Shown: piece by piece, positions 45,649 to 53,285 of the stretch
How the letters are laid out: each line of letters starts with the position of its first letter
Position numbering within the stretch: position 1 is the first letter of the stretch
Assembly (NCBI GenBank): GCA_963848525.1
Contig: CAWKDZ010000003.1
Coordinates: 186,001-250,000 of the forward strand
Length of the DNA: 64,000 bases
From: JACCTU01 sp963848525
GTDB lineage: Bacteria; Actinomycetota; Thermoleophilia; Gaiellales; Gaiellaceae
Direction of reading: 5' to 3'
Notes under the pieces: generated by a model
Seen by the model: only the letters and a program-made list of their open reading frames with translations
Told to the model about the DNA's origin: nothing
The model's database searches: none
Program-made: the position numbers and the translations under genes

Positions 45649-47022
45649 GTGCCGATGCCGCCCGCCGACGCCGCCGTTCGCCGCTTCGCCGACTCGTTCT
45701 CCGGCGAGGTCATCCGCCGGGGAGACGTCGGCTACGACGCGGCCCGCGTCGTCTGGAACGGGATGATCGACCGCTACCCCGAGCTCGTCGTGCGGCCGAC
45801 GAACGCGGACGACGTCGCCGCCGCGATTCGGTTCGGCCGCGAGGGCGAACTCCCGATCGCCGTCCGCAGCGGCGGCCACAGCATCCCCGGGCTCTCCACC
45901 TGCGACGACGGGATCGTCATCGACCTGTCGCGGATGAACGGCGCGCGCGTCGACGCCGGCGATCGCACCGCTTGGGTCAACGGCGGGGCCCTGCTCGGGG
46001 AGCTCGACCGCGAGGCGCAGGCGGTCGGGCTGGTTTGCCCTGTCGGCGTCGTCTCGCATACCGGCGTCGCCGGGCTCACGCTCGGCGGCGGCATGGGCCG
46101 ACTCCAGCGCAAGCACGGGCTCACGATCGACAACCTCCTCGCCGTCGACCTGGTCACCGCCGACGGTCGACGCGTCCGCGCGAGCGAAGACGAGAACGAG
46201 GACCTCTTCTGGGGGGTGCGTGGGGCCGGCGCGAACTTCGGCGTCGTGACGAGCTTTCGCTTCCGCCTGCATCCGCTCGCGTGGCCGGTCACGCACGGCA
46301 CGGTTGTGTACCCGATCGAGCGCGCGGCCGAGCTCGCCGCGCACTTCCGTGGGCTCCTCCAGGACGGGCCTGACGAGCTCTGGGCGAGCTTCGGGCTCGC
46401 GCGCACGCCCGACGGCGACGCGACGACGTACGTGACCGTCCTGCACAGCGGCCGCCCCGAGCAGGCTGAGCGCGAGCTCGCGGCGCTGCGCGCGTTCGGT
46501 CCGCCGGTGAGCGGCTCGATCGAGCCGAAGCCACACCTCGAACCGCAGACGATGGCCGACGAGGAGCAACGCTGGGGCCAGCGGTTCTCGATGAAGAGTG
46601 TGTTCGTCCCGTCCCTTGCCGACGACCTCGTCGCGTTGTGCATCGACCACCTCCAGCGAGCGCCCGCCGACGGCGAGTCCGGCTTCTCCGTGTGGGCGTG
46701 CGGCGGCGCGGTCGCGCGCGTGCCCGAGGACGCAACGGCGTTCACCGGGCGGCGCGGAACGTTCTGGGTCTCGGCCGAGTCGCTCTGGCACGACCCCGCG
46801 AGAGATGACGAGCTCCGCGCGTGGTCGCGTGAGGCGATCGCGGCCGTGCAGCCGTACGCGACCGAGGGCCTCTACGTGAACGACGTCGCCGAGACCGGTG
46901 AGGACGTCGTCCGCTCGATCTACGGCGCGGCGAAGTACGACCGGCTCGCGACGCTGAAGCGCGTCTGGGACCCGGACAACGTCTTCCGGCTCAACCAGAA
47001 CATCCGCCCGGCCGCCGCCTAG
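45649..47022 (+). CDS. FAD-linked oxidoreductase (PCMH/BBE berberine-bridge family)
   Basis: 457 residues from GTG 45649, or ATG 45655. The N-terminal PCMH-type FAD domain contains VVRPTNADDVAAAIRFGREGELPIAVRSGGHS, whose His is the usual covalent flavin site, then TGVAGLTLGGGMGRLQRKHGLTIDNLL. The second bicovalent-site Cys of plant-type enzymes is not obvious. C-terminal BBE segment: YVNDVAETGEDVVRSIYGAAKYDRLATLKRVWDPDNVFRLNQNI. Oxidises an alcohol, sugar or alkaloid-like substrate using O2. Follows tRNA-Thr and ends with a 4-bp overlap with the convergent metalloprotease-like gene. Confidence 0.92.
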   Translation: MPMPPADAAVRRFADSFSGEVIRRGDVGYDAARVVWNGMIDRYPELVVRPTNADDVAAAIRFGREGELPIAVRSGGHSIPGLSTCDDGIVIDLSRMNGARVDAGDRTAWVNGGALLGELDREAQAVGLVCPVGVVSHTGVAGLTLGGGMGRLQRKHGLTIDNLLAVDLVTADGRRVRASEDENEDLFWGVRGAGANFGVVTSFRFRLHPLAWPVTHGTVVYPIERAAELAAHFRGLLQDGPDELWASFGLARTPDGDATTYVTVLHSGRPEQAERELAALRAFGPPVSGSIEPKPHLEPQTMADEEQRWGQRFSMKSVFVPSLADDLVALCIDHLQRAPADGESGFSVWACGGAVARVPEDATAFTGRRGTFWVSAESLWHDPARDDELRAWSREAIAAVQPYATEGLYVNDVAETGEDVVRSIYGAAKYDRLATLKRVWDPDNVFRLNQNIRPAAA

Positions 47023-47837
47023 GGAAACTCGGAGCTCGCCGCGTCGAGGTCGAGGCGGCCGCCGTCTCGGCACTCCGGCGGCACGAGGTACTCGACCGCG
47101 CCTTGCCCTCGCAGCTGGTTCTCGGCGAGCTGCTGGCGCATCATCCGGCGCGCGGTCTCCACGCTGAGGCCCAGGCGCCGGCCGAGGTCGACGCCGGACT
47201 GGAGCGCGTAGCACTCGGTCGCGCCCTCGTTCCGCTCGCCGCGCAGGTGCCACGCCTCGTGCGCGAGGACCGCGAGGGCGCGCGCGGTCTGGCTGAACGT
47301 GATCTCGCCCTCGAACGCGAGCCGGTAGAGGTCGAGGCAGCGCTCGGGCGTCAGGTATGCGAGGCGACCGCCGACCGCTGCGACGCCGTCCGCGTGCTGG
47401 ACGGCACCGACGTAGTCGCCGCTCTCGTCGCAGCGGATCTGGACCGGCCGCCCGACGATGCGCGACGCCTCCGAGGAGAAGCGTGCGGAAGCCGCGGCCT
47501 GTGTGTCACCGTCGAGCCCGTCCCAGCCGCCGCGGCCCGCGAACGCGACGATCGCCGCCAGTGCGACCAGGACTGCCGGCCCGATCAGGAAGCGGAGTCG
47601 GGAGCGTGGCCTCGGCGGAGGCGGCGGCCCTTCGTAGCCGTACCGCTCGAGATCGATCTGCTGCGGACCGGGATCCCGGTCGACGGGCTCCGCGCGCCAG
47701 ACGCCTAAGAAATAGTGCAGCTCCAGGCCGAGCGCGACCAGGAAGGGCAGCCAGACCGGCACGAGCGCCCGGATCCCGAACAGGTCGAAGATCCACGCGA
47801 CCACGAAGGCCGCCAGGCCGAGGCGTAGCGCAAGCAC
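47019..47837 (-). CDS. Membrane protein with HExxH (gluzincin-like) domain
   Basis: 272 residues. Two N-terminal hydrophobic segments (LGLAAFVVAWIFDLFGIRALVPVWLPFLVALGLELHYFLG), a Pro-rich linker (GPPPPPRPRSR), another TM (FLIGPAVLVALAAIVAFAG), then ~165 residues outside or inside. There, TARALAVLAHEAWHLRGERNEGATECYALQSG carries HExxH and a downstream Glu in E-G-A-T-E-C, a gluzincin-type zinc site. Related actinobacterial proteins are uncharacterised; they may be peptidases or non-catalytic. The gene precedes the VOC-DUF429 gene's 3' end by 9 bp, possible co-transcription. Confidence 0.75.
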   Translation of the reverse strand: MLALRLGLAAFVVAWIFDLFGIRALVPVWLPFLVALGLELHYFLGVWRAEPVDRDPGPQQIDLERYGYEGPPPPPRPRSRLRFLIGPAVLVALAAIVAFAGRGGWDGLDGDTQAAASARFSSEASRIVGRPVQIRCDESGDYVGAVQHADGVAAVGGRLAYLTPERCLDLYRLAFEGEITFSQTARALAVLAHEAWHLRGERNEGATECYALQSGVDLGRRLGLSVETARRMMRQQLAENQLRGQGAVEYLVPPECRDGGRLDLDAASSEFP

Positions 47838-47846
47838 GACTCGACG

Positions 47847-48827
47847 CTAGCGCCAGATCGCGCCGATGCGCTCGCGGTGACCCTGCGGCAGCGGCAGCGC
47901 CTCGCCTCGGGCGTACCGCTGTGCGGTCCACGCCACGATCGTCGCGTCGAGCAGATCCGGCTCCGCGATCCGCGGCGCCGACGCCGGCACCTCGAGGCCC
48001 GCATCCTCGAGCAGCGAGCGGCGTTCGACGAGCCCTTCGAGCCGGTGCTTCGACTTCAGTGGTCGATGCGCTAGCTCGCGGAACGACACCTCGGGGTGGA
48101 CCTCGATCACGCGTTCGTCGCGCGTCGCGTACTCGTCGACCTCGAGGATCCGCCGGCCGAGCGCATACGCCTGTGCGGAGACAGACTTCCCGGTCAGCCG
48201 GGTCGCGACCCGCCGCGCCTCCTCGTATGTCGGCGCCTCGAGCACCGCCCGGACCGGCGTGCTGAAGACGCTGGACGCGCGCGCGCCGACGAAGCGCCGC
48301 GCCTCCTCGTCCGCCGCGCGGCCGCCCGACTCCGGAAGCCCGATCTGGATGTCGACGCCGATGACCTCGGCGTCCACGAGCAGCGCCTCGGCGAACGTCT
48401 CGCACCGGAACGCGTCGACGACCCGATCGCCCTCGAGCACGACGACAGCCAGCGCGCCGCGCGCGAGGTCGACACCGGCGGTGCGAACCGGGCGAGGCCG
48501 CTCCGTGAGCGTGACGAGGATTCCGTCCGGATCGCGATAAGCGGCCGAGCCGTCCGCCGGCTCACGGACGACGTCGATCCCCACAGTGACGGCGCGCGCG
48601 TGCGCCGCGGCGAGATCCTCAACGACGAGCCCGAGCTCGACACCGTGCTCACCGGTGCGCAGCTCGAGCGTGACGTCGCTGCTCTGCACGCCGAGATCGA
48701 GGCCGAACGCTTCGCGATAGAACCGTGCCGACTCAGCGGCATCGCGAACCCGAAGCCCGACGAAGAGTGAGGTGCATCCCGGAATCGTCGCCGATGCCGG
48801 CTTAGCCGGCGTCGGCTCACTATGCAT
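47847..48827 (-). CDS. VOC domain - DUF429 (RNase H-like) fusion protein
   Basis: 326 residues from ATG 48827. Residues ~15-120 are a VOC (glyoxalase/bleomycin-resistance) half: TSLFVGLRVRDAAESARFYREAFGLDLG ... AAYRDPDGILVTLTERP. Residues ~125-325 are DUF429: AGVDLARGALAVVVLEGDRVVDAF, VIGVDIQIGLPESGGRAADEEARRFVG and the C-terminal LLDATIVAWTAQRYARGEALPLP. DUF429 is a predicted RNase H-fold nuclease. This pairing is unusual. The start is 13 nt after a two-stem hairpin that follows tRNA-Tyr on the same strand, so the hairpin may control it as well. Confidence 0.85.
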   Translation of the reverse strand: MHSEPTPAKPASATIPGCTSLFVGLRVRDAAESARFYREAFGLDLGVQSSDVTLELRTGEHGVELGLVVEDLAAAHARAVTVGIDVVREPADGSAAYRDPDGILVTLTERPRPVRTAGVDLARGALAVVVLEGDRVVDAFRCETFAEALLVDAEVIGVDIQIGLPESGGRAADEEARRFVGARASSVFSTPVRAVLEAPTYEEARRVATRLTGKSVSAQAYALGRRILEVDEYATRDERVIEVHPEVSFRELAHRPLKSKHRLEGLVERRSLLEDAGLEVPASAPRIAEPDLLDATIVAWTAQRYARGEALPLPQGHRERIGAIWR

Positions 48828-48840
48828 GCAAGAGAAAGGA

Positions 48841-48883
48841 GCCCGGAAAAATTGAGGCGCCAAAGGCGCCGATTTTTCCGGGC
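48841..48883 (-). terminator. Two-stem UC/UCAA hairpin after tRNA-Tyr (copy 1)
   Basis: Read on the minus strand: outer arm GCCCGGAAAAA, then UC, inner arm GGCGCC, loop UUU, GGCGCC, UCAA, and UUUUUCCGGGC. The 11-bp outer and 6-bp inner stems are perfect. The T5 tract in the 3' arm also makes it a plausible intrinsic terminator for tRNA-Tyr. Two more copies of this architecture, with different but fully paired stems, occur at 57398-57436 and 57558-57598. Confidence 0.75.
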
Positions 48884-48888
48884 GGGAA

Positions 48889-48970
48889 TGGGGGCGGAAG
48901 GATTCGAACCTTCGTAGGCTGAGCCGGCGGTTTTACAGACCGCTCCCTTTGGCCGCTCGGGCACACCCCC
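48889..48970 (-). tRNA. tRNA-Tyr (anticodon GTA)
   Basis: 82 nt, minus strand, class II. Acceptor GGGGGTG (48970-48964) pairs with CGCCCCC, with discriminator A at 48889. D-arm GCCCGAGCGGCCAAAGGG; anticodon stem GCGGT/ACCGC around CTGTAAA, giving anticodon GTA; long variable arm; T-arm GAAGGTTCGAATCCTTC. The 5' end faces the first sigma-28-like promoter of the pilus locus, 25 bp away. Confidence 0.95.
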
Positions 48971-48994
48971 GGGAGGACGGCATTGTAGCCCCGC

Positions 48995-49022
48995 TCAAGG
49001 CGGCTCCTGGCTCTGCCGACAA
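48995..49022 (+). promoter_or_regulatory. Sigma-28-like promoter of pilT (first copy)
   Basis: TCAA (48995-48998), 16-bp spacer, GCCGACAA (49015-49022), then 7 nt and ATG at 49030. Matches the pattern shared by the T4P units here and the FliA/WhiG-type consensus TAAA-N15/16-GCCGATAA. Transcription would start at or next to the A of the start codon, so no ribosome-binding site is expected, and none is seen. Confidence 0.7.
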
Positions 49023-49029
49023 CGCCCGT

Positions 49030-50205
49030 ATGGATCTCGACACGCTCTTGCGGCGTGCGGTCGAGCTCGGCGCGACCGACGTGCACTTCAAGGAGGGGCA
49101 GCCGCCGATCCTCCGTCGCGACGGCTCGCTCGAACCGATGGACGGCATCGGCGCCCTCGCGCTGCCGCACCTCGAGGGGATTCTGGCCGCAGTTGGCGCC
49201 GGCGCGCCCGCTCGGGTGCAGGCCTTCCACAACACCGGCGACCTCGACCTCGCGTACCAGTCGACCGACCTGCCGCGCTTCCGCGTCAGCGCTTTCCGGC
49301 AGCGCGGCTCGATCTCCTTCGCCTTCCGCGTGATCCCGAAGCGCGTGCCGACGTTCGCGGCCCTGAACCTCCCGCCGGGCGTCGAGCGCCTGACGCACGA
49401 GCACCGAGGCCTGGTCCTCGTCACGGGCGCGACGGGCTCCGGCAAGACGACGACGCTCGCGGCGATGATCGGCGAGATCAACCGGACGCGGCGGCAGCAC
49501 ATCGTGACGATCGAGGACCCGATCGAGATCCTCCACGCCGACGACCAGTGCATCGTCAACCAGCGCGAGGTGGGGCTCGACACCGAGTCGTTCGAGCAGG
49601 CGCTGCGCCGCGCGCTCCGTCAGGACCCGGACGTGATCCTGATCGGCGAGCTGCGCGACGCGGAAACGGCGCAGACGGCGCTCCAGGCCGCGGAGTCCGG
49701 CCATCTCGTGCTCTCGACGATGCACACGATCGACGCCGCCGAGACCGTCAGCCGCCTGGTCGAGTTCTTTCCCGAGGCCAAGCAGGTGCAGATCCGCTCG
49801 ATCACGGCCGGCGTCCTCCGGGGAGTCGTCAGCCAGCGGCTGCTTCCGAAGGTCGACGGTGGCCGGATCGCGGCGGTCGAGGTGATGGTCAACAACCTCC
49901 GGATCGCCGACCTGATCCGCGAGCTCCGGACGGACGAGATCCCGGAGGCCATCTCCGAGGGCTCGTTCTTCGACATGCAGACCTTCACGAAGGCGCTGGT
50001 CGACCACGTCCTCGCCGGGACGATCGACGAGGAGGTCGCCGCCGACGCCTCGTCGAATCGCCACGACTTCCTGATCGCGCTCGAGCGCGCGAAGAAGCTT
50101 CGGATCGCCGCCGCGAAGAAGGCCGAGGAGGACGCGCGCGCTCCCGACCCTTCGGAGCTCGGGATCCCGGAGCTCCGCGTCGCCGAGCAGCCCTCAGCGG
50201 GATGA
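49030..50205 (+). CDS. pilT: Type IV pilus retraction ATPase PilT
   Basis: 391 residues. N-terminal PAS-like domain starts LDTLLRRAVELGATDVHFKEGQPP and ends RFRVSAFRQRGSISFAFRVIP. RecA core: Walker A GATGSGKTTTLAA (~residue 140), Asp box HIVTIEDPIEILH, Walker B DPDVILIGELRDAET, His box HLVLSTMHTIDAAETVSRLVEFFP. C-terminal motif is ISEGSFFDMQTFTKAL, where canonical PilT has AIRNLIREGK and a G-M-Q-T; a 60-residue charged tail follows. Powers pilus retraction by disassembling pilin at the membrane base. Coupled by ATGA overlap to the wall hydrolase gene. Confidence 0.95.
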   Translation: MDLDTLLRRAVELGATDVHFKEGQPPILRRDGSLEPMDGIGALALPHLEGILAAVGAGAPARVQAFHNTGDLDLAYQSTDLPRFRVSAFRQRGSISFAFRVIPKRVPTFAALNLPPGVERLTHEHRGLVLVTGATGSGKTTTLAAMIGEINRTRRQHIVTIEDPIEILHADDQCIVNQREVGLDTESFEQALRRALRQDPDVILIGELRDAETAQTALQAAESGHLVLSTMHTIDAAETVSRLVEFFPEAKQVQIRSITAGVLRGVVSQRLLPKVDGGRIAAVEVMVNNLRIADLIRELRTDEIPEAISEGSFFDMQTFTKALVDHVLAGTIDEEVAADASSNRHDFLIALERAKKLRIAAAKKAEEDARAPDPSELGIPELRVAEQPSAG

Positions 50206-51620
50206 GGCGCGTAACCCTCGTCGCCGCCCTCGCCGTCCTGGCGGTCGCGGGGGGATCAGCCCGCGCGGACGTGTTCGTGGTCGCGCCCGAGCCCGCTGCG
50301 CTCCCGCTCGCGCTTCCGAGCGCGGAGACGCCGAACACGCCCGGCTCGCTGCTCCTGCCCGCGGCGTGGACCGAGCGCGCAATCGCCCCGTCGACGATCT
50401 CGTACGCGGAGCTCGAGGCGCTCTGGCGTCGCGCGGGGGCGGCGTACGGCATCCCGTGGCACGTGCTCGCCGCGATCAACAAGATCGAGTCCAACTTCGG
50501 CCGCAACATGGGCCCCAGCTCCGCGGGCGCGGTCGGCTGGATGCAGTTCATGCCCGACACCTGGCTCCGTTGGGGCACGGACGGTGACGGCGACCGCATC
50601 GCCGACCCCTGGGACCCGGAGGACGGCGTCTACTCCGCCGCCCGGTACCTCGCAGCGGCGGGCGGCGACGCCGACCTGCGCCGCTCGATCTTCGCCTACA
50701 ACCACGCGAACTGGTACGTCGACGACGTGCTCGAGCTGGCCGCGCTCTTCGGCCAGGGCGGCGGCGAGACGACGATCGTCTACGACGACCTCCAGGAGGA
50801 CCTGCGCACGGCCGAGCGCGCGGTGGTCCAGGCGAGCGAGGCGCTGACCGCCGCGCGGGCGGAACGCAAGCGCACTGCCCGGATCGAGGCCGAGCTCTTC
50901 GCCGACGCGGCTCGGCAGACGCTGCTTTCCGACCAGCTCGCCGTGCAGAGGCGAACCACGCTCGCAGGTGTCGCGGCCGCTGCCGCTGCGGACCGCGTCG
51001 AAGCGCTCAGCGGGGCGCTCGGCGAGGCCGAGCGCGCGCTCGCGGACGCCCGCCGCCGCTCGCGGGCCGCCTCGTTCTCGCCCGTGGCCGGAACGCTGCT
51101 GGCCGCGCCGACGTACTCGGGCTCCTACGTGTTCCCGGTCGGCGGCGGGCCGAGCGTCGTGTCCGTGGCAGCGACGCATCACGACTACCCCGCGGCCGAC
51201 ATCGCCGCGCCCGAGGGCGCGCCGCTCTACGCGCTCGCCGACGGCTTCGTCGTCCGCTCGTGGAGCCACGACTCGCGCTGCGGCATCGGCTTCACGATGC
51301 GCACCTCCGACGGGCCGGCGTGGACGTACTGCCACCTCGCGTATCTGGAGCCCACAGTGGTTGCAGGAGCCGCGCTGACCGCCGGGACGCCCGTCGGACT
51401 CGTCGGCTCCACGGGTCACTCCACAGGCCCGCACCTCCACCTCCAGCTCCAGTCGCCGACGGTCTACCCGCAGGCCCAGGCCTGGTTCCAGTCGTTCGCC
51501 GGCACGGCGTTCTCCTGGCAGGGGGAGGCTCCGACCCTCGCAGCCACTGCCGTCCCCCGGCTCGGGGACGTCTTCGCCGAGGTCGCCAGCGACGACGACG
51601 TCGTGTTCTTCAACCGTTGA
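50202..51620 (+). CDS. Lytic transglycosylase - M23 peptidase fusion
   Basis: 472 residues, ATG overlapping the pilT stop. Signal peptide (VTLVAALAVLAVAGGSARA). Residues ~65-190 are a lytic transglycosylase (SLT): YGIPWHVLAAINKIESNFGRN with the catalytic Glu, then SSAGAVGWMQFMPDTWLRWGTDGDGD. A coiled coil (~205-285, ERAVVQASEALTAARAERKRT) leads to an M23 LytM domain (~305-430) with HHDYPAADIAAPEGAPLYA and GPHLHLQLQ supplying H, D and H-x-H zinc ligands. It cuts both glycan and peptide in murein, plausibly opening the wall for pilus assembly. The 3' end merges with a 166-nt inverted-repeat element. Confidence 0.9.
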   Translation: MRRVTLVAALAVLAVAGGSARADVFVVAPEPAALPLALPSAETPNTPGSLLLPAAWTERAIAPSTISYAELEALWRRAGAAYGIPWHVLAAINKIESNFGRNMGPSSAGAVGWMQFMPDTWLRWGTDGDGDRIADPWDPEDGVYSAARYLAAAGGDADLRRSIFAYNHANWYVDDVLELAALFGQGGGETTIVYDDLQEDLRTAERAVVQASEALTAARAERKRTARIEAELFADAARQTLLSDQLAVQRRTTLAGVAAAAAADRVEALSGALGEAERALADARRRSRAASFSPVAGTLLAAPTYSGSYVFPVGGGPSVVSVAATHHDYPAADIAAPEGAPLYALADGFVVRSWSHDSRCGIGFTMRTSDGPAWTYCHLAYLEPTVVAGAALTAGTPVGLVGSTGHSTGPHLHLQLQSPTVYPQAQAWFQSFAGTAFSWQGEAPTLAATAVPRLGDVFAEVASDDDVVFFNR

Positions 51621-51785
51621 GGAGGGCTTGGCGGAACGTGGTCTGTGCCGCCGGGCCGCGCTGCTCGCCCCGAGGCCGCGTCCTCAGTCGCGCCCGTATC
51701 ACTGCGGATACGAGCGCTCCCTGCGTCCTTGCCTCGGAACGACCATCGCACCCCGGCGACGAGCAACGCTCCGCCAAGCCCTCCT
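51620..51785 (+). ncRNA. 166-nt inverted-repeat-bounded structured element
   Basis: AGGAGGGCTTGGCGGA (51620-51635) pairs perfectly with TCCGCCAAGCCCTCCT (51770-51785), extended by CGT/ACG after one mismatch. Inside, CCGAGGC (51670-51676) pairs with GCCTCGG (51731-51737), enclosing a hairpin GCGC-C-CGTATC-loop-GATACG-A-GCGC (51690-51717). The element starts at the last base of the hydrolase stop codon and ends just before the next promoter. Could be a structured RNA, an elaborate terminator, or a MITE with 16-bp terminal repeats. I know of no matching RNA family. Confidence 0.5.
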
Positions 51786-51793
51786 AGCGGGAC

Positions 51794-51821
51794 TCAACTC
51801 CGCCGTGGTTTCTGCCGATTC
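51794..51821 (+). promoter_or_regulatory. Sigma-28-like promoter of the PASTA gene
   Basis: TCAA (51794-51797), 16-bp spacer, GCCGATTC (51814-51821), then 7 nt and ATG at 51829. Same spacing as the other T4P promoters in the window; leaderless start predicted. The last -10 bases deviate (TTC for TAA). Confidence 0.6.
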
Positions 51822-51828
51822 GAAACGC

Positions 51829-52641
51829 ATGGCCGGACGGCTGGCGTCACTCCTGCCGCGCTTCGTCGCGCTTCCGCTGTTCGCGTTGCTCGCGACCGCG
51901 ACGCTGACGTTCGCCGCCGACCAGCAGCTGACGCCCCCGACGGCGCCCCCTGAGCCCGCCGCGGCCCCGGTGCCGTCGGTCGTGGTCGTCCCCGACGTCC
52001 GCCGCCAGGCGTTCGTGTTCGCGAAGGGCACGCTCGAGGACGCCGGGTTCGCCTGGAGAGTCGTCGGGCCGGTGCACGGCTACGCGGCGAACTTCGTCGC
52101 GACGCAGTACCCGCTGCCTGGTACGCGCGTCGTCGACACGGGAGCACCGACGGTCCGGCTCACGCTTGCGACGAACAGGCAGTACAGGCAGGAAGGCTCG
52201 CCCGAGAACGCGGCCCCGTACGTCGGTTCGGAGGTCGAGCTCGCGGGCGGCGCGGCCGCACCCGCCGAGCCCGCGGCGCCCAAGCCGAAGGCCGAGAAGC
52301 CAAAAGCAGCGAAGCGCACGGTCGCGAAGCGGCCGCGTGCGTTCGCGGTCGCCGGTGCGCCCCGGGAACCGCTGGACGAGATCCCGTTGACCGAGCGCGC
52401 GCGGCGCCTGAGCCGGTACGTCGCGAAGCACCCGCACCGTTCCGCCGCTGCCCTCGCACACTTCCGCTACCAGCACGCGTGGATCGTCACCGGCGCGAAG
52501 TTCGGCTGGTGGCGCGGCGCGCAGGCCCTCGAGCTTCTGATCGCCGTCGACCGCCGCGCGCAGCGAGCCTGGGGCGTCGGCAAGAAGAACGAGGCCGTCG
52601 CCCGCGCCGCGCTCCAGCGGGTCCGGGCCAAGTCGAAGTGA
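51829..52641 (+). CDS. Membrane-anchored PASTA-domain protein
   Basis: 270 residues from ATG 51829. An N-terminal signal/anchor (LPRFVALPLFALLATATLTFAA) is followed by a Pro-rich stretch, one PASTA domain (~48-115; VVVVPDVRRQAFVFAKGTLEDAGFAWRVVGPVHGYAANFVATQYPLPGTRVVDTGAPTVRLTL), a Lys/Ala/Pro segment (PKPKAEKPKAAKRTVAKRPR) and a ~90-residue helical end. PASTA binds uncrosslinked muropeptide, so this protein may dock the pilus machine or its hydrolase to septal or nascent wall. Its stop overlaps the next start (GTGA). Confidence 0.8.
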   Translation: MAGRLASLLPRFVALPLFALLATATLTFAADQQLTPPTAPPEPAAAPVPSVVVVPDVRRQAFVFAKGTLEDAGFAWRVVGPVHGYAANFVATQYPLPGTRVVDTGAPTVRLTLATNRQYRQEGSPENAAPYVGSEVELAGGAAAPAEPAAPKPKAEKPKAAKRTVAKRPRAFAVAGAPREPLDEIPLTERARRLSRYVAKHPHRSAAALAHFRYQHAWIVTGAKFGWWRGAQALELLIAVDRRAQRAWGVGKKNEAVARAALQRVRAKSK

Positions 52642-53225
52642 CGTTCCGGATTCGGCCGGCGGACGAGCGGGCGTACTCGCTCGTCGAGATGCTGACGGTG
52701 ATGGTGATCTTCAGCGTCGTCCTGACGGGTCTGACGACCCTGTTCGTCCAGGGCACGAACGCGGGCACGGACTTGAATCGCCGCTTCGAGGCCCAGGAGA
52801 CCGCGCGGATCGCACTCGACAAGATGCGGCGCGAGGTCCACTGCGCCAGCTCGGCGACGACCGGCGTCGGCGTCGGCGAACAGCCGCTCGTCACGCTGAC
52901 GTTGCCGACGCAGTGCCCGACGTCCGGCGGCAGCACGCAGGTCAGCTGGTGCACGGTCAGCGTCGCCACCGGGCGGTGGGCGCTCCATCGCCTGCCGGGA
53001 ACGACCTGCGACGCGACGGGCGTCAAGTGGGGCGACTACCTGACCTCGTCGACGATCTTTCTCTACCAGGCCTCGTCGACCAACGGGCTCGCGAAGCTGC
53101 GCGTGCGCTTCCCGGTCGACGTGAAGCCCGGAGACAACATCCCGACGTACGAGCTCTGCGATCAGCTCGTCCTGCGCAACAGCACACGGACGGGCGCCGG
53201 AGGCACGGCGCTCCCACCCTGCTGA
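52638..53225 (+). CDS. Minor pilin/pseudopilin (type IV prepilin-like)
   Basis: 195 residues, GTG at 52638 overlapping the PASTA stop. The N-terminus is a short basic leader then ADERAYSLVEMLTVMVIFSVVLTGLTTLF. This is a class III prepilin signal with Ala at -1, Tyr at +1 and the conserved Glu at +5. The globular part has several Cys (EVHCASS, TLPTQCPTSG, VSWCTVS, GTTCDATG, YELCDQLV, PPC), enough for three disulfides. Resembles PilW/GspJ-like minor pilins that prime pilus assembly. Processed by PilD, encoded two genes on. Confidence 0.85.
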   Translation: MTFRIRPADERAYSLVEMLTVMVIFSVVLTGLTTLFVQGTNAGTDLNRRFEAQETARIALDKMRREVHCASSATTGVGVGEQPLVTLTLPTQCPTSGGSTQVSWCTVSVATGRWALHRLPGTTCDATGVKWGDYLTSSTIFLYQASSTNGLAKLRVRFPVDVKPGDNIPTYELCDQLVLRNSTRTGAGGTALPPC

Positions 53226-53285
53226 GCCCGCCCGAACGAGGGATGTTCCGGGCACGTGGCTCCTGCCGACCTTAGGAGGGTCCTG

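Noticed and set aside
48799..48829. GCCGGC-TTA-GCCGGC hairpin at the start of the VOC-DUF429 gene as a separate element
   Set aside because: Resembles the 57460-57486 hairpin, but here it lies in plausible coding sequence (PTPAKPASA) and may be incidental.
48841..48883. Reading the two-stem hairpins as kink-turns (tandem G-A pairs with a UU bulge on the opposite strand)
   Set aside because: The GA/UUGA version is on the strand antisense to the upstream gene in all three copies, so the transcribed form is UC/UCAA. A real k-turn also needs a 3-nt bulge.
49015..49022. GCCGATA-like boxes as parts of a riboswitch or tRNA-like motif
   Set aside because: The constant 16-bp spacing to TCAA and 7-nt spacing to start codons fits promoters; no conserved RNA structure surrounds them.
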